A stretch of DNA of 64,000 nucleotides from Geminicoccus sp. (GTDB lineage: Bacteria > Pseudomonadota > Alphaproteobacteria > UBA7985): assembly GCA_002708995.1 (NCBI GenBank), contig PAPT01000032.1, positions 1 through 64,000 of the forward strand, given 5' to 3'. The position numbers were made by a program, and so were the translations under genes. Under the pieces are notes generated by a model, which did no database searches, was not told the origin of the DNA, and saw nothing but the letters and a program-made list of their open reading frames with translations. Positions 25,839-34,369 of the stretch are shown piece after piece; position 1 is the first letter of the stretch, and the number at the start of each line of letters is the position of its first letter.

Positions 25839-27200
25839 TTAAGCGCCAAGGACGTCGCGTTCGACCCGGGTCAGCGCCTCTTCGAGGATATCGAACAGAT
25901 CATCGACCTGTGCGTGTGTGATAATCAGCGGCGGCGAGAACACCGCCATGTTGATCAGTGGCCGCACAACCAGACCCAGATCTTCACAGGCATCGTCGAT
26001 CATCTGCCCCAGCCGACGTTCGGCCTCAAGGTCCTCGGCCTTGCCTTCGATACAGCCCAGCAGGCCCATGCCGCGGGCGTCGCCGACGATTTCGTACTTG
26101 CTCAGTGCGCCCAGACGCTCCTGGAAGTGCGGGGATACGTCGAGGACGTTTTCGAGGATGCCTTCGCGCTCGAGGATTTCCATGTTCTTGAGCGCGGCTG
26201 CGGCAGCAACCGGGTGGCCGGAGTAGGTAAAGCCGTTGGAGAACAGCACGGCCTCGTCCGGGTCGGCGCAGTTGGCCATCACTTCGTCGGAGATGATCAC
26301 CGCCCCCATGGGGATGTAGCCCGAGGTCAGGCCCTTGGCGCAGGTGATCATGTCCGGCTTGATGCCGAAGACTTCCTCTGAGGCAAACCAGTGCCCCAAG
26401 CGCCCGAATGCGGTCACCACCTCATCGGAGATGTAAAGGATATCGTTGGCCTTGCAGACCTCGAAGGTGCGGCGGTGGTAGCCCGGGGGCGGCACCACGA
26501 CCCCGCCCGAGGCGAGGATCGGCTCAGCGATGAAGGCGCCGATCTTGTTCGCGCCAACGTCGGCAATCATGCGCTCGAGGTCGGCAACCTTCTCGTCACA
26601 CCAGACCTCGACGCTCATGCCTTCAGGGCGGCGGTAGGGGTTCACGTCTGGCAGGAAGCGGACCAGCCGGCTCTCGGTATCAAAGCGCGACTTGTCCCGT
26701 TCCTTGCCCGAGACCGTGTGCGAGAGGTAGGTCGAGCCGTGGTAGCTCTTCTCCCGCGAGATCACGATTTTCTTTTCTGGCCGGCCCAGCCGGTTGTTCA
26801 TGAAGTGCATGGTCCGGATCGCGGTATCGACCGCGGTGGACCCGCCGGTGGTGAAGAACACGTTGTTCAGGTCACCGGGCGTGCGCTCGACGATTTTCTT
26901 GGCGAGGATGCTCGAGGGCTCGGTGGTGTTGGTAAAGGGCGAGGTGTAGGGCAGCTTGCGCACCTGGTCGGCGATGGCCTCGGCCATTTCCTCGCGACCG
27001 TAGCCGATCTGGGTACACCACATGCCGGCGGGGCCGTCGATAAAGCGCTTACCCTGGCCATCCCAGAGATAAATGCCCTGCGCCCGGTCGACGAAGATGT
27101 TGTCGTAGCCACGCCAAGCATCCATCGCGGCCCAAGGGTGGACCTGGTGCAGGCGATCCCACTCCTGCAGAGTTTCAAGGCTTGGTTCGTTGTCGAGCAT
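25839..27200 (-). CDS. Class III PLP-dependent aminotransferase (putrescine/taurine-type)
   Basis: Conserved points are TTGGSTAVDTAIRTMHFMNN (phosphate binding), SYHGSTYL, DEVVTAFGRLG (the Asp that contacts PLP) and CAKGLTSGYIPMGA with the Schiff-base lysine. At 453 residues it has the length of omega-amino acid or diamine-pyruvate transaminases. It precedes potD and follows the GcvT-like gene in one direction, so a polyamine- or betaine-derived amine is the likely substrate. Confidence 0.88.
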   Translation of the reverse strand: MLDNEPSLETLQEWDRLHQVHPWAAMDAWRGYDNIFVDRAQGIYLWDGQGKRFIDGPAGMWCTQIGYGREEMAEAIADQVRKLPYTSPFTNTTEPSSILAKKIVERTPGDLNNVFFTTGGSTAVDTAIRTMHFMNNRLGRPEKKIVISREKSYHGSTYLSHTVSGKERDKSRFDTESRLVRFLPDVNPYRRPEGMSVEVWCDEKVADLERMIADVGANKIGAFIAEPILASGGVVVPPPGYHRRTFEVCKANDILYISDEVVTAFGRLGHWFASEEVFGIKPDMITCAKGLTSGYIPMGAVIISDEVMANCADPDEAVLFSNGFTYSGHPVAAAAALKNMEILEREGILENVLDVSPHFQERLGALSKYEIVGDARGMGLLGCIEGKAEDLEAERRLGQMIDDACEDLGLVVRPLINMAVFSPPLIITHAQVDDLFDILEEALTRVERDVLGA

Positions 27201-27221
27201 GTCGGTTCTCCCGTGTGTTTA

Positions 27222-28490
27222 TCAGTAGGCGAGCGGCGGGGTCGCCCGCGCGCGCGGATTTGAAAAGAAGGGGCGGTCCTGCACGGTCACTTCGACCAGC
27301 CGCTTTGACCATTGGCCCTCTTCGTGGACATAGATTTCGGCCCAGAGATCGTCGGTCACGCCGACGCCGAAGGGGGCCTTGAGTTCGGCCAGCGCGACGT
27401 TGCGCTTGACCGTGGGAGACCAGATGCCGGAGGTGACGTGGCCGACCTCCTTCTTTTTCTGGTGGTAGAGCAGGGCACCATCGGCGGGCTTGAAACCACC
27501 CAGCTCGATTTTGATCAGATGGGTGCGCATAGCGCCGGTTTCCTGCTGCCGGAGCAGGGCGCGGCGGCCGTTGAAGTGGCCCTTGCCGAAGTCGACCATC
27601 TTGCCGAAGCCCAGCTCCAGCGGGGTCCGGCCGCGGCCCAGCCGCATGGTGGTGTGCACCGGTTGGAAGTCGACGCCTGCGGCGATAAACCCGGCTTCGA
27701 TGCGGGCGAGGTTGAGCGCCTCATAGCCGATAGCGCGCAGGCCCCAGTGGGTCGAGGCCGCCCACAGCCGGTCCCACAGGCCCAGCACCTGATCCCAGTC
27801 GACCCAGAGTTCGTAGCCCAGATCGCCGGTAAAGCCGGTGCGCGAGACCCACAGACTCGGCTCGACCTGCGCCAGATCGAAGGGCCGGAGTTTGGCAACC
27901 TTGCCCAGCCCGGCGTCGCTGAGCAGGGAGAAGCTGGTCGGGCCCTGCAGTGACAGCCCGGCGACGGTCTGGGATTCGTCCTCGACCGTAACGTTGAAGC
28001 CCCAGGCCGCGTCCTGCACCCAGCCCATCATGCGTTCCTGACAGCACAGGCGGAAGTCGTTCTTGCCGAAGCGGAACAGGGTGCCGTCGTCGATGGCCAT
28101 GCCTTCTTCATCGCACCAGATGGCGTAGCCGACGCGGCCCGGTTTGATCTTGCGCATGTCCCGCGTGACCATGCGGTTGAGCACGGCTTCGGCGTCCGGT
28201 CCACGCAGGCGGTACTTGTGCATGGGCGAGATGTCGAACAGCGTCGTCTGGTTGCGGATCGCGAAGTACTCGAATTCGACTGTGTCGAGCACCGACGGCG
28301 AGATGTAGCCCGCCCAGCCCATCCACGCCTTGGTCCGGCTCAGGGCCTCCAGACGTGGGTGCAGCGGAGTCGGCAGCAGGCCCTGCGGCACCTGAAACGG
28401 TGCGCGCTGGCCGGAGCTGGATTTGCGTGCGGCGGTCTTTCGGGCAGCGGGCCGGCTCGTGGATTTGGTAGCGGGTTTTGTCACGGGCAT
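27222..28490 (-). CDS. GcvT-like tetrahydrofolate-dependent aminomethyltransferase/demethylase
   Basis: The body from about residue 40 is a GcvT fold (WMGWAGYISPSVLDTVEFEYFAIRNQTTLFDISPMHKYRLRGPDA segmented by short loops; GLSLQGPTS; GYELWV; ALNLARIEAGF). The family moves methyl or methylene groups from amines, DMSP or aryl ethers to tetrahydrofolate. Members next to amine oxidases usually handle N-methyl groups. A lysine/arginine/alanine-rich tail of about 28 residues (KPATKSTSRPAARKTAARK) precedes the domain and is unusual. The ATG at 28490 is 10 bases after the upstream stop; a GTG at 28496 is also possible. Confidence 0.82.
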   Translation of the reverse strand: MPVTKPATKSTSRPAARKTAARKSSSGQRAPFQVPQGLLPTPLHPRLEALSRTKAWMGWAGYISPSVLDTVEFEYFAIRNQTTLFDISPMHKYRLRGPDAEAVLNRMVTRDMRKIKPGRVGYAIWCDEEGMAIDDGTLFRFGKNDFRLCCQERMMGWVQDAAWGFNVTVEDESQTVAGLSLQGPTSFSLLSDAGLGKVAKLRPFDLAQVEPSLWVSRTGFTGDLGYELWVDWDQVLGLWDRLWAASTHWGLRAIGYEALNLARIEAGFIAAGVDFQPVHTTMRLGRGRTPLELGFGKMVDFGKGHFNGRRALLRQQETGAMRTHLIKIELGGFKPADGALLYHQKKKEVGHVTSGIWSPTVKRNVALAELKAPFGVGVTDDLWAEIYVHEEGQWSKRLVEVTVQDRPFFSNPRARATPPLAY

Positions 28491-28500
28491 GGTCACGGCG

Positions 28501-30204
28501 TCATGCACTCCCCATCTTGAGCGCCTGCAGCGCGCTGTTGCGCCCCGGTGCGCCGGTGATATCCCCGCCCGGGTGGGCTGAGGCGGCGCACAGGAACAGG
28601 CCCTGTGGCCCGAAGGCATAGTGGGCCGTACCGTTGGTCGGGCGCAGGGTCAGGATCTGATCGAGCCCCATTTCCAGGTGGTGCCAGTGCCCGCCCGGCG
28701 CGCCGGTCTCGGCCGCAATATCGTCGGGGACGATGACTTCGGAGGCAGTGACCAGCTTGCCGATCCCGGGGGCGTAAGCTTCGAGGGTGGAGAGCAGCGT
28801 CTTGAGCAGCGCTTTGCGTTCGGTTGTGCGCCAGCCTTTTGTTGGGGCAGGGGGGACGAAATTGACGATGGCGGACAGCACCTGCTGTCCGGATCCGGCA
28901 TCCCCGCCGGGAGCACCGCTCAAACCCGGGAGCACCATTTCCACCACTGGCGCGGTCGGCATGGCGTTGTACTTGGCCGGGTTGAAGGCGCGCTCGACGT
29001 AGGTCGAGGACGGCGCGATCAGCAGGCGCCCGGCGGTGAATTCTTCCGACAGGCCGGTAAAGGCCGGTGTGCCGGAGAGCAGCAGGTTGACTTTGGCCGT
29101 TGTGCCCTTGTTGCGCAGGTTGCGCAGCCGGCGCACGGCTTCGATATCAAAGTGGTCGGGGCCTGCCATCTGCATCGTCTGCAGCGGGCCGGCGCTGGAC
29201 AGCACCAGCGGCGCAGTCAGGTTTTGGCCGTTGTCGAGGGTCACGCCGGTGACGCGATCTGCGTCGTCGACCTGCACCTGTGCCACGCCCTGCCCACAGC
29301 GGATGTCGGCGCCGGCGTCGCGGGCGGCGCGGGCGAAGGCTTCGCTGACCGCTGCCATGCCGTCCAGCAGCAGCACGGGGTCGGCACTGCCCCCGCCATT
29401 TCCCGGGCCAGCCGCAGTGCGGGCGGAGCCGGGGAGCTTGGGGCTGCCCAGCCGGTACATGAGCGAGAACACCGTTCCCGGGGAGCGTGGGCCAGCAAAG
29501 GCGCCGCGAACGGCGTCAGCGGCCATGGCGCCGGCCAGCGGGCCGTCGCCGAGCTCGTCGACCAGCAGGTCGTGGACGTTGGACAGGGTCACGCGCAGGA
29601 ATTCCTGCATCTCTTTCTTGCCCATCAGCTTGAGATCCAGCCCCAGGCGCGCCAGCACGCTGAGTTCGGAGAGGGTACTGGCGTTGCCCAGCCCGCCGTT
29701 GAGCTTAGGCGGGGTCTGGTTGGCCAGCCGCGCCAGCAGCCCAGCGAACCGGATCAGCCGCGTGTGCAGGGCGGCGAAGACCTCGGCCTGTGGGTGGTCA
29801 GTGCCGTCGGACAGCCGCGCCTGCCCGTTCTCGATCACTGTGTGCAGGCCGTCGGGGGACAGGGACACGGTCGGCAGCTTGGTGGTCCGCAGCGGGATGC
29901 GCCCGCCCAGCCCAAGCTCACGGGCAACGGTGGCGTTGAGGTTGTAGAGCAGGTGAGCCATCCGGGGCGCGGAGACGCCGGGCGCCAGAGTGCTGTCAGT
30001 CATCATGCCGCCGACTTGCTCGCTGCGTTCGAGGACGCAGACGCGCTTGCCCTTGCGCGCGAGGGTGGCTGCAGCCGTTAGGCCATTGTGGCCGGCGCCG
30101 ATGACGATGGCGTCGAAGGCCTCGACTTGCTTCGTCTTCACCTTCGCCTTCGGCGTCTGCTTCGGTTTTGGCTGCTGGGCCTTGTTGTTGGTCGCGCTGC
30201 TCAT
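28501..30204 (-). CDS. CrtI/PYROXD2-like FAD-dependent oxidoreductase, second of two
   Basis: After a Lys/Gln-rich tail (SSATNNKAQQPKPKQTPKAK) comes the FAD Rossmann motif IVIGAGHNGLTAAATLARKGK and VLERSEQVGGMM, then the long phytoene-desaturase-type body ending in HPGGDITGAPGRNSA, the C-terminal FAD-binding element. COG1233 proteins of this kind are usually not carotenoid enzymes when they lie with amine genes. The ATG at 30204 is 11 bases after the paralogue. Its tail resembles that of the GcvT-like gene next in line. Confidence 0.8.
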   Translation of the reverse strand: MSSATNNKAQQPKPKQTPKAKVKTKQVEAFDAIVIGAGHNGLTAAATLARKGKRVCVLERSEQVGGMMTDSTLAPGVSAPRMAHLLYNLNATVARELGLGGRIPLRTTKLPTVSLSPDGLHTVIENGQARLSDGTDHPQAEVFAALHTRLIRFAGLLARLANQTPPKLNGGLGNASTLSELSVLARLGLDLKLMGKKEMQEFLRVTLSNVHDLLVDELGDGPLAGAMAADAVRGAFAGPRSPGTVFSLMYRLGSPKLPGSARTAAGPGNGGGSADPVLLLDGMAAVSEAFARAARDAGADIRCGQGVAQVQVDDADRVTGVTLDNGQNLTAPLVLSSAGPLQTMQMAGPDHFDIEAVRRLRNLRNKGTTAKVNLLLSGTPAFTGLSEEFTAGRLLIAPSSTYVERAFNPAKYNAMPTAPVVEMVLPGLSGAPGGDAGSGQQVLSAIVNFVPPAPTKGWRTTERKALLKTLLSTLEAYAPGIGKLVTASEVIVPDDIAAETGAPGGHWHHLEMGLDQILTLRPTNGTAHYAFGPQGLFLCAASAHPGGDITGAPGRNSALQALKMGSA

Positions 30205-30214
30205 GCCCTTGCCC

Positions 30215-31855
30215 TCACTCTGCGTAAACCGGCATGGCGTGGGCCTTGCCGAGGCTTCGTAGGATTTCACGGGCCGCGTTGGCGCCGGGCGCACCCATGA
30301 CCCCGCCGCCGGGGTGGGCCGATGAGCCAACCAGATAGAGCCCACCGATGGGGGTGCTGTACTGAGCGTAGCCGGGGACCGGGCGGTTGAACAGCAGCTG
30401 GTCGAAGGTCAGCTCGCCCTGGAAGATGTTGCCTTCGGTCAGGCCGACTTCGTTTTCCAGCTCGTAGGGGGAGCGGACTTCGGCGTGCAGGACGTGCTTG
30501 CGGAAGTCCGGCGCGCCCTGCTCGATCTTGTCAAAGACACAGTCAGCGAAGGCTTTGCGCTGGGCCTCGGTCCAGTTTTCGCCGTTGCGCTCGCCCGCGC
30601 CGTTGTCGAGGTCGTAGGGCGCGTACTGCACGAACACGGTCATCATGTGCTTGCCGGGCGGGGCGAGGGTGGGGTCGATCTGCGAGGGGATCAGCATGTC
30701 GAAGTAAGGGTCAGCCGACCAGCGGCCGTCCTTCCAGTCGTCGTAGGCGCGTTCGAGTTCGCCTAGCGACGTCGAACAGTGCATATCACCGCGCATGAAG
30801 CTCGCGCCTTCGGGAGCGGCGGGGAAGTCAGGGACGGCGTCGAGGGCGATGTTGATCTTGCCGCTCGACCCCCGGGTCTTGAAGCGCTCCACGGCGGTGA
30901 CGAAATCACCGGGCAGGGTGCTGCGCTCGACGTGTTTGAGGAAGGTTCGTTTGACGTCCATGTTCGAGGCAACGATCGGCGCGTAGTAGGTGTCGCCGTT
31001 CTCCAGCGCCACACCCTTGACCCGGCCTTCGCTGACGATGAACTGATCCACGCCCGAGCCGATGACAATCTGCCCGCCGGCTTCCTCGAGGCTGGCGCCC
31101 ATGGCCTTGGTGATCGACCCCATGCCGCCGCGCGCGAAGCCCCAGGCGCCGATCGCGCCGTCGACGTCGCCCATGTAGTGATGCAGCAGGACGTAGGCCG
31201 TGCCCGGCGAGTAGACGCCCAGCCCGGTGCCGATGATGCCTGAGCCGGCGAGGTGCGCCTTCATCAGGTCGTTGTCGAAGTGCTCGTCGAGGAAGTCGCC
31301 GATGGAGATGGTCCAGAACCGCAGGGTCTCGCCCAGTTCCCGGCTGCCCAGATCGTTGGCCTTGCCCACCAGATACAGCAGCTCCTCAATGTCGCGCGGC
31401 TTGAGCGAGGTCGGGTCCGGCGCGTTGCGGAGCAGGAACGGGCGGATGAAGCGGCACTGGCGGATGACAGTCTGGCTGAAGCGCTCGTAAGCGTCGACGT
31501 CATTGGGGTTGTGGCGGCCGATCTCGCGCACCAGCGCGTCGTGGTCCGAGTAGTAGGCGAAATAGTCGCCGTCTTCGGTGAAGGTCGCGCCGGCCTCGTA
31601 GGGGATGACCTGCAGTCCGAACCGCGGCAGGTCGAGGTCGCGCACGATCTCCCGCCGCAGCAGCGAGCAGACGTAGGAGCAGTTGGAGTAGGTCCAGCCG
31701 TCGTAGAGCGACCGGCTAACCGCTGCGCCACCGATCCAGTCGTTTTTCTCGACCACCAGCACACGCAGCCCGGCCCGCGCGAGGTAGCACGCGGTGGTCA
31801 GGCCGTTGTGGCCGGCGCCGGCGATGATGGCATCGAAGGTGTCACAGCGGCTCAT
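30215..31855 (-). CDS. CrtI/PYROXD2-like FAD-dependent oxidoreductase, first of two
   Basis: The start carries the FAD motif IIAGAGHNGLTTACYLARAG and VVEKNDWIGGAAVSRS; the end carries LYLVGSSAHPGGGVMGAPG. It is paralogous to the following gene, and the tight spacing suggests a heterodimeric or sequential oxidation step. It is the first gene of a five-gene transcript (flavoprotein, flavoprotein, GcvT-like, aminotransferase, then PotD). The TetR palindrome lies 55 bp upstream. Confidence 0.83.
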   Translation of the reverse strand: MSRCDTFDAIIAGAGHNGLTTACYLARAGLRVLVVEKNDWIGGAAVSRSLYDGWTYSNCSYVCSLLRREIVRDLDLPRFGLQVIPYEAGATFTEDGDYFAYYSDHDALVREIGRHNPNDVDAYERFSQTVIRQCRFIRPFLLRNAPDPTSLKPRDIEELLYLVGKANDLGSRELGETLRFWTISIGDFLDEHFDNDLMKAHLAGSGIIGTGLGVYSPGTAYVLLHHYMGDVDGAIGAWGFARGGMGSITKAMGASLEEAGGQIVIGSGVDQFIVSEGRVKGVALENGDTYYAPIVASNMDVKRTFLKHVERSTLPGDFVTAVERFKTRGSSGKINIALDAVPDFPAAPEGASFMRGDMHCSTSLGELERAYDDWKDGRWSADPYFDMLIPSQIDPTLAPPGKHMMTVFVQYAPYDLDNGAGERNGENWTEAQRKAFADCVFDKIEQGAPDFRKHVLHAEVRSPYELENEVGLTEGNIFQGELTFDQLLFNRPVPGYAQYSTPIGGLYLVGSSAHPGGGVMGAPGANAAREILRSLGKAHAMPVYAE

Positions 31856-31909
31856 GGTCTCTCCTCTAAGGCGGTCACGCTAGGTAAAGACGGCTGTTCC
31901 GTAAAGTTT

Positions 31910-31923
31910 TTTGAGCGCTCAAA
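31910..31923. promoter_or_regulatory. Putative TetR (BetI-like) operator, copy 2
   Basis: TTTGAGCGCTCAAA is a perfect 14-bp palindrome in the spacer between the divergent flavoprotein and TetR genes. Its 12-bp core is identical to the one at 7698. Placement beside the regulator's own gene supports autoregulation. Confidence 0.7.
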
Positions 31924-31995
31924 CAAAAAAATGTGGCTGACTTGGCGGATATTTTGTGGGAACAGGGCAGGACGTGTCAGCAAAACGGACGTGTC

Positions 31996-32685
31996 ATGAG
32001 GGCTGAATCAGCACAGCAGCAGGGGTCGCAGGGGTCGGTTGGCCGAGATGCCGACGCCGGACCGAAGACTGGCAAACCCCGTAAAGAGCGCAAGGAAAAC
32101 GCCGATCGGCGGCGCCGGCAGCTGCTGGACGCCACCCGGCGGTCGATTGTCGCCCACGGGCTGGCCCGGACCACGCTGGCGACGGTCGCGGCGGAGGCGG
32201 GCCTGTCGCAAGGAGTGGCGGTGTTCTATTTCGCCTCCAAGACCGGCTTGCTGACCGAGACCATGCGCGACATGTACCGGAGCTACGAGGAGAACTGGCA
32301 GGCGGCGCTGCGGCAGGCGGCCGAAGATCCGCGGGCGCAACTGGTCGCGCTCATTACGGCCGATTTTGACCCGCGGGTGTGCAGCCCGGAAATCCTGTCG
32401 GTGTGGTTCGCCTTCTGGGGCGAGCAATCCTTTACCCCGCAGTATCGGGAAATCGCGCGGGCTTTCGACGCGAGCCGGACCGAGGCGATCGTGTCGTCCT
32501 GTCGCGCGCTGCTGCCCGGTGAGCCACAGCGGGCGCTGAAGCTGGCGCAGTGGGTGGACACGCTGACTGACGGATATTGGCAGCATCTGCACCTCTATGC
32601 TGGCGAGTATCAGCCTGCGGCCATGCGCGATGAGGCGATCAGCTTCCTGCGCGCTTTCCTGCCGGAGCATTTCGCAGACCTCTGA
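31996..32685 (+). CDS. BetI-like TetR-family regulator
   Basis: After a polar N-terminal tail the HTH reads LARTTLATVAAEAGLSQGVAVFYFASKTGLLTETM, very close to BetI, the choline/betaine-responsive repressor. The ligand domain (SVWFAFWGEQSFTPQYREI, GYWQHLHL) also fits BetI. ATG 31996 is used; a GTG at 31933 in frame would start inside the promoter region. It is divergent from the flavoprotein operon. Its ligand is probably a quaternary or N-methyl amine, by analogy only. Confidence 0.85.
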   Translation: MRAESAQQQGSQGSVGRDADAGPKTGKPRKERKENADRRRRQLLDATRRSIVAHGLARTTLATVAAEAGLSQGVAVFYFASKTGLLTETMRDMYRSYEENWQAALRQAAEDPRAQLVALITADFDPRVCSPEILSVWFAFWGEQSFTPQYREIARAFDASRTEAIVSSCRALLPGEPQRALKLAQWVDTLTDGYWQHLHLYAGEYQPAAMRDEAISFLRAFLPEHFADL

Positions 32686-32761
32686 GACGGCGATGGTTGC
32701 GTCGACTTGTCCCCGACCGCGCTTCGCGCGGTGGGGCCAAGCGTCCTGCAATAGCCTTAAC

Positions 32762-32850
32762 AGCACGCATAGTGAAGCGTGTTGAGTGTCGGCGGAAAGG
32801 TGGCGCGCTCGGTCCTCGGCCGCTTCGCTGCCTTCGGCCCTCCCACCCAC
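32762..32850. repeat. Second copy of part of the 11.2-11.6 kb repeat element
   Basis: The segment contains GAAGCGTGTTGAGTGT followed by a GAAAG block and a GCCGCTTCGCTGCCTTCGG block, in the same order and spacing as at 11385-11450. It lies in the 211-bp gap between tetR and the puuB-like gene, where nothing else is recognised. Confidence 0.55.
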
Positions 32851-32896
32851 AACCCGCACCGCCGCCAGAGCACGGCTCTAGAGATTCAAGCGTGTT

Positions 32897-34369
32897 TCAG
32901 GACCGCCCGGTGATCCAGTTGCCCAAGCGGGCCAGCCGCGACGCCCGCCCGTCCTGCCGCGTTTCGTGCTGGTCGGCCGTGGTGAGCAGCCCGTACATGG
33001 CGGTGACACCCAGCCAGCGCAGCGGCTCGGGTTCCCACTGCCTCACCCGGCGGTCGACCCACGGCAGCACCGTCAGATCGGTTTCGTCACCAAGGCTCAG
33101 TTCACGCATCGCCAGATCCGCCAGCGTCCGCCCGGCGAGGTTCGAGGTCGACACCCCAACCCCGACGTAGCCCCCGGCCCAGCCTAGCCCGGTATCTCGG
33201 TCCAGCCCCACAGTCGCGCACCAGTCGCGCGGCACCCCGACCACCCCACACCAGGCGTGGTCGATCGGGTACTTCGCCGCTTCAGGGAAATGCTTGTGCA
33301 GGATCGCCACCAGCCGCTCGATGGTCACCGCGTCCGGTTCACCATTGTGGTCGATGCCGGAGCCGAAGCGGTACGGCATGCCGCGCCCGCCGACCGTGAT
33401 CCGACCCTCCCGCGTGCGCTGGCAGTAGCAATAGCTGTTCGCGAGGTCGCCGATCAGTTCGTGCCCGTCCCAGCCAATCTTCGCCCATGCTTCGGGCGGC
33501 AGCGGCACAGTGGCAATCTGAGCCGAGTTCAGCGGCAGCCAGTCGCGCCGATGCCCCGGCAGGGTCGCGGTAAAGCCCTCTGTCGCGCGCAGGATGATCG
33601 GCGCCCGGACGACGCCTTTCGGGGTGCTGACCTGCCCGGGCTCGTAGCGCAGGACCTCGGTGTCCTCGTAGATCTCCGCCCCGGCCCGCTCGGCTGCCTC
33701 GGCCAGCCCGCGCACCAGCTTGGCCGGCTGTACCCGCAGCATGCCGCTCACCGACATGGCGCCCAGTGCCCCGGGAACGTTGATCCGCTGGCGGACTTCT
33801 TCGGCGCTCAGCGCGCGGATGCGGTGTCCTTCGCCCCAGGCCTCGCGGTGGGCGATCTCTTCCTCCAGTCGCTCGAGCTGCGCGGGGTTGGCGGCAATCA
33901 TCAGCTCCTCAGTCTCGCGCAGATCGGCGTCGATGCCCTCGGCGGCGCATACCCGTGCGATCTCCGGCACCGCGCCTTCGAGCGCCGATACCATGTCCAG
34001 CACCGCCTTCCGCCCGTGGGTCGCCGCGTAGCGGTTCTGGTCCCAGGCCATCACGCCCATGCACCAGCCCCCGTTCCGCCCGGAAGCACCAAAGCCGGCA
34101 AATTCCTTTTCCAGCACCACCACCCGCAGCTGGGGCGCGGCCTTGCGCAGATAATAGGCGGTCCAAAGCCCGGTGTAGCCAGCGCCGATGATGGCGACGT
34201 CGGCCTGCAGGTTGCTGGGCAGGGCGGGACGCCGGGTCTCTGGCAGGCCATGGTCGGCGTACCAGAACGACACGTCGCCGACGCGGCGCGGAACGCCACC
34301 GCCACCGCCAAGGTCAGCGGCGGCCTGCCCCGACTGCCCCGACGGCGCTGATCCTGCGGCCTCAGACAT
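32897..34369 (-). CDS. puuB: DAO-family FAD oxidoreductase (gamma-glutamylputrescine oxidase-like)
   Basis: The FAD motif ADVAIIGAGYTGLWTAYYL and FAGFGASGRNGGWC are typical of PuuB/OrdL-type flavoenzymes that oxidise an amine to an aldehyde. The C terminus has GWAGGYVGVGVSTSNLAGRTLADL. It overlaps the glutamine-synthetase-like gene by eight bases, the same pairing as puuA-puuB in the gamma-glutamyl polyamine pathway. The symbol is by analogy. Confidence 0.83.
   Translation of the reverse strand: MSEAAGSAPSGQSGQAAADLGGGGGVPRRVGDVSFWYADHGLPETRRPALPSNLQADVAIIGAGYTGLWTAYYLRKAAPQLRVVVLEKEFAGFGASGRNGGWCMGVMAWDQNRYAATHGRKAVLDMVSALEGAVPEIARVCAAEGIDADLRETEELMIAANPAQLERLEEEIAHREAWGEGHRIRALSAEEVRQRINVPGALGAMSVSGMLRVQPAKLVRGLAEAAERAGAEIYEDTEVLRYEPGQVSTPKGVVRAPIILRATEGFTATLPGHRRDWLPLNSAQIATVPLPPEAWAKIGWDGHELIGDLANSYCYCQRTREGRITVGGRGMPYRFGSGIDHNGEPDAVTIERLVAILHKHFPEAAKYPIDHAWCGVVGVPRDWCATVGLDRDTGLGWAGGYVGVGVSTSNLAGRTLADLAMRELSLGDETDLTVLPWVDRRVRQWEPEPLRWLGVTAMYGLLTTADQHETRQDGRASRLARLGNWITGRS

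Noticed and set aside
32897-34351. Plus-strand frame of 364 codons over the PuuB-like gene
   Set aside because: Shadow frame; the FAD motifs on the reverse strand and the overlap with the PuuA-like gene settle the orientation.
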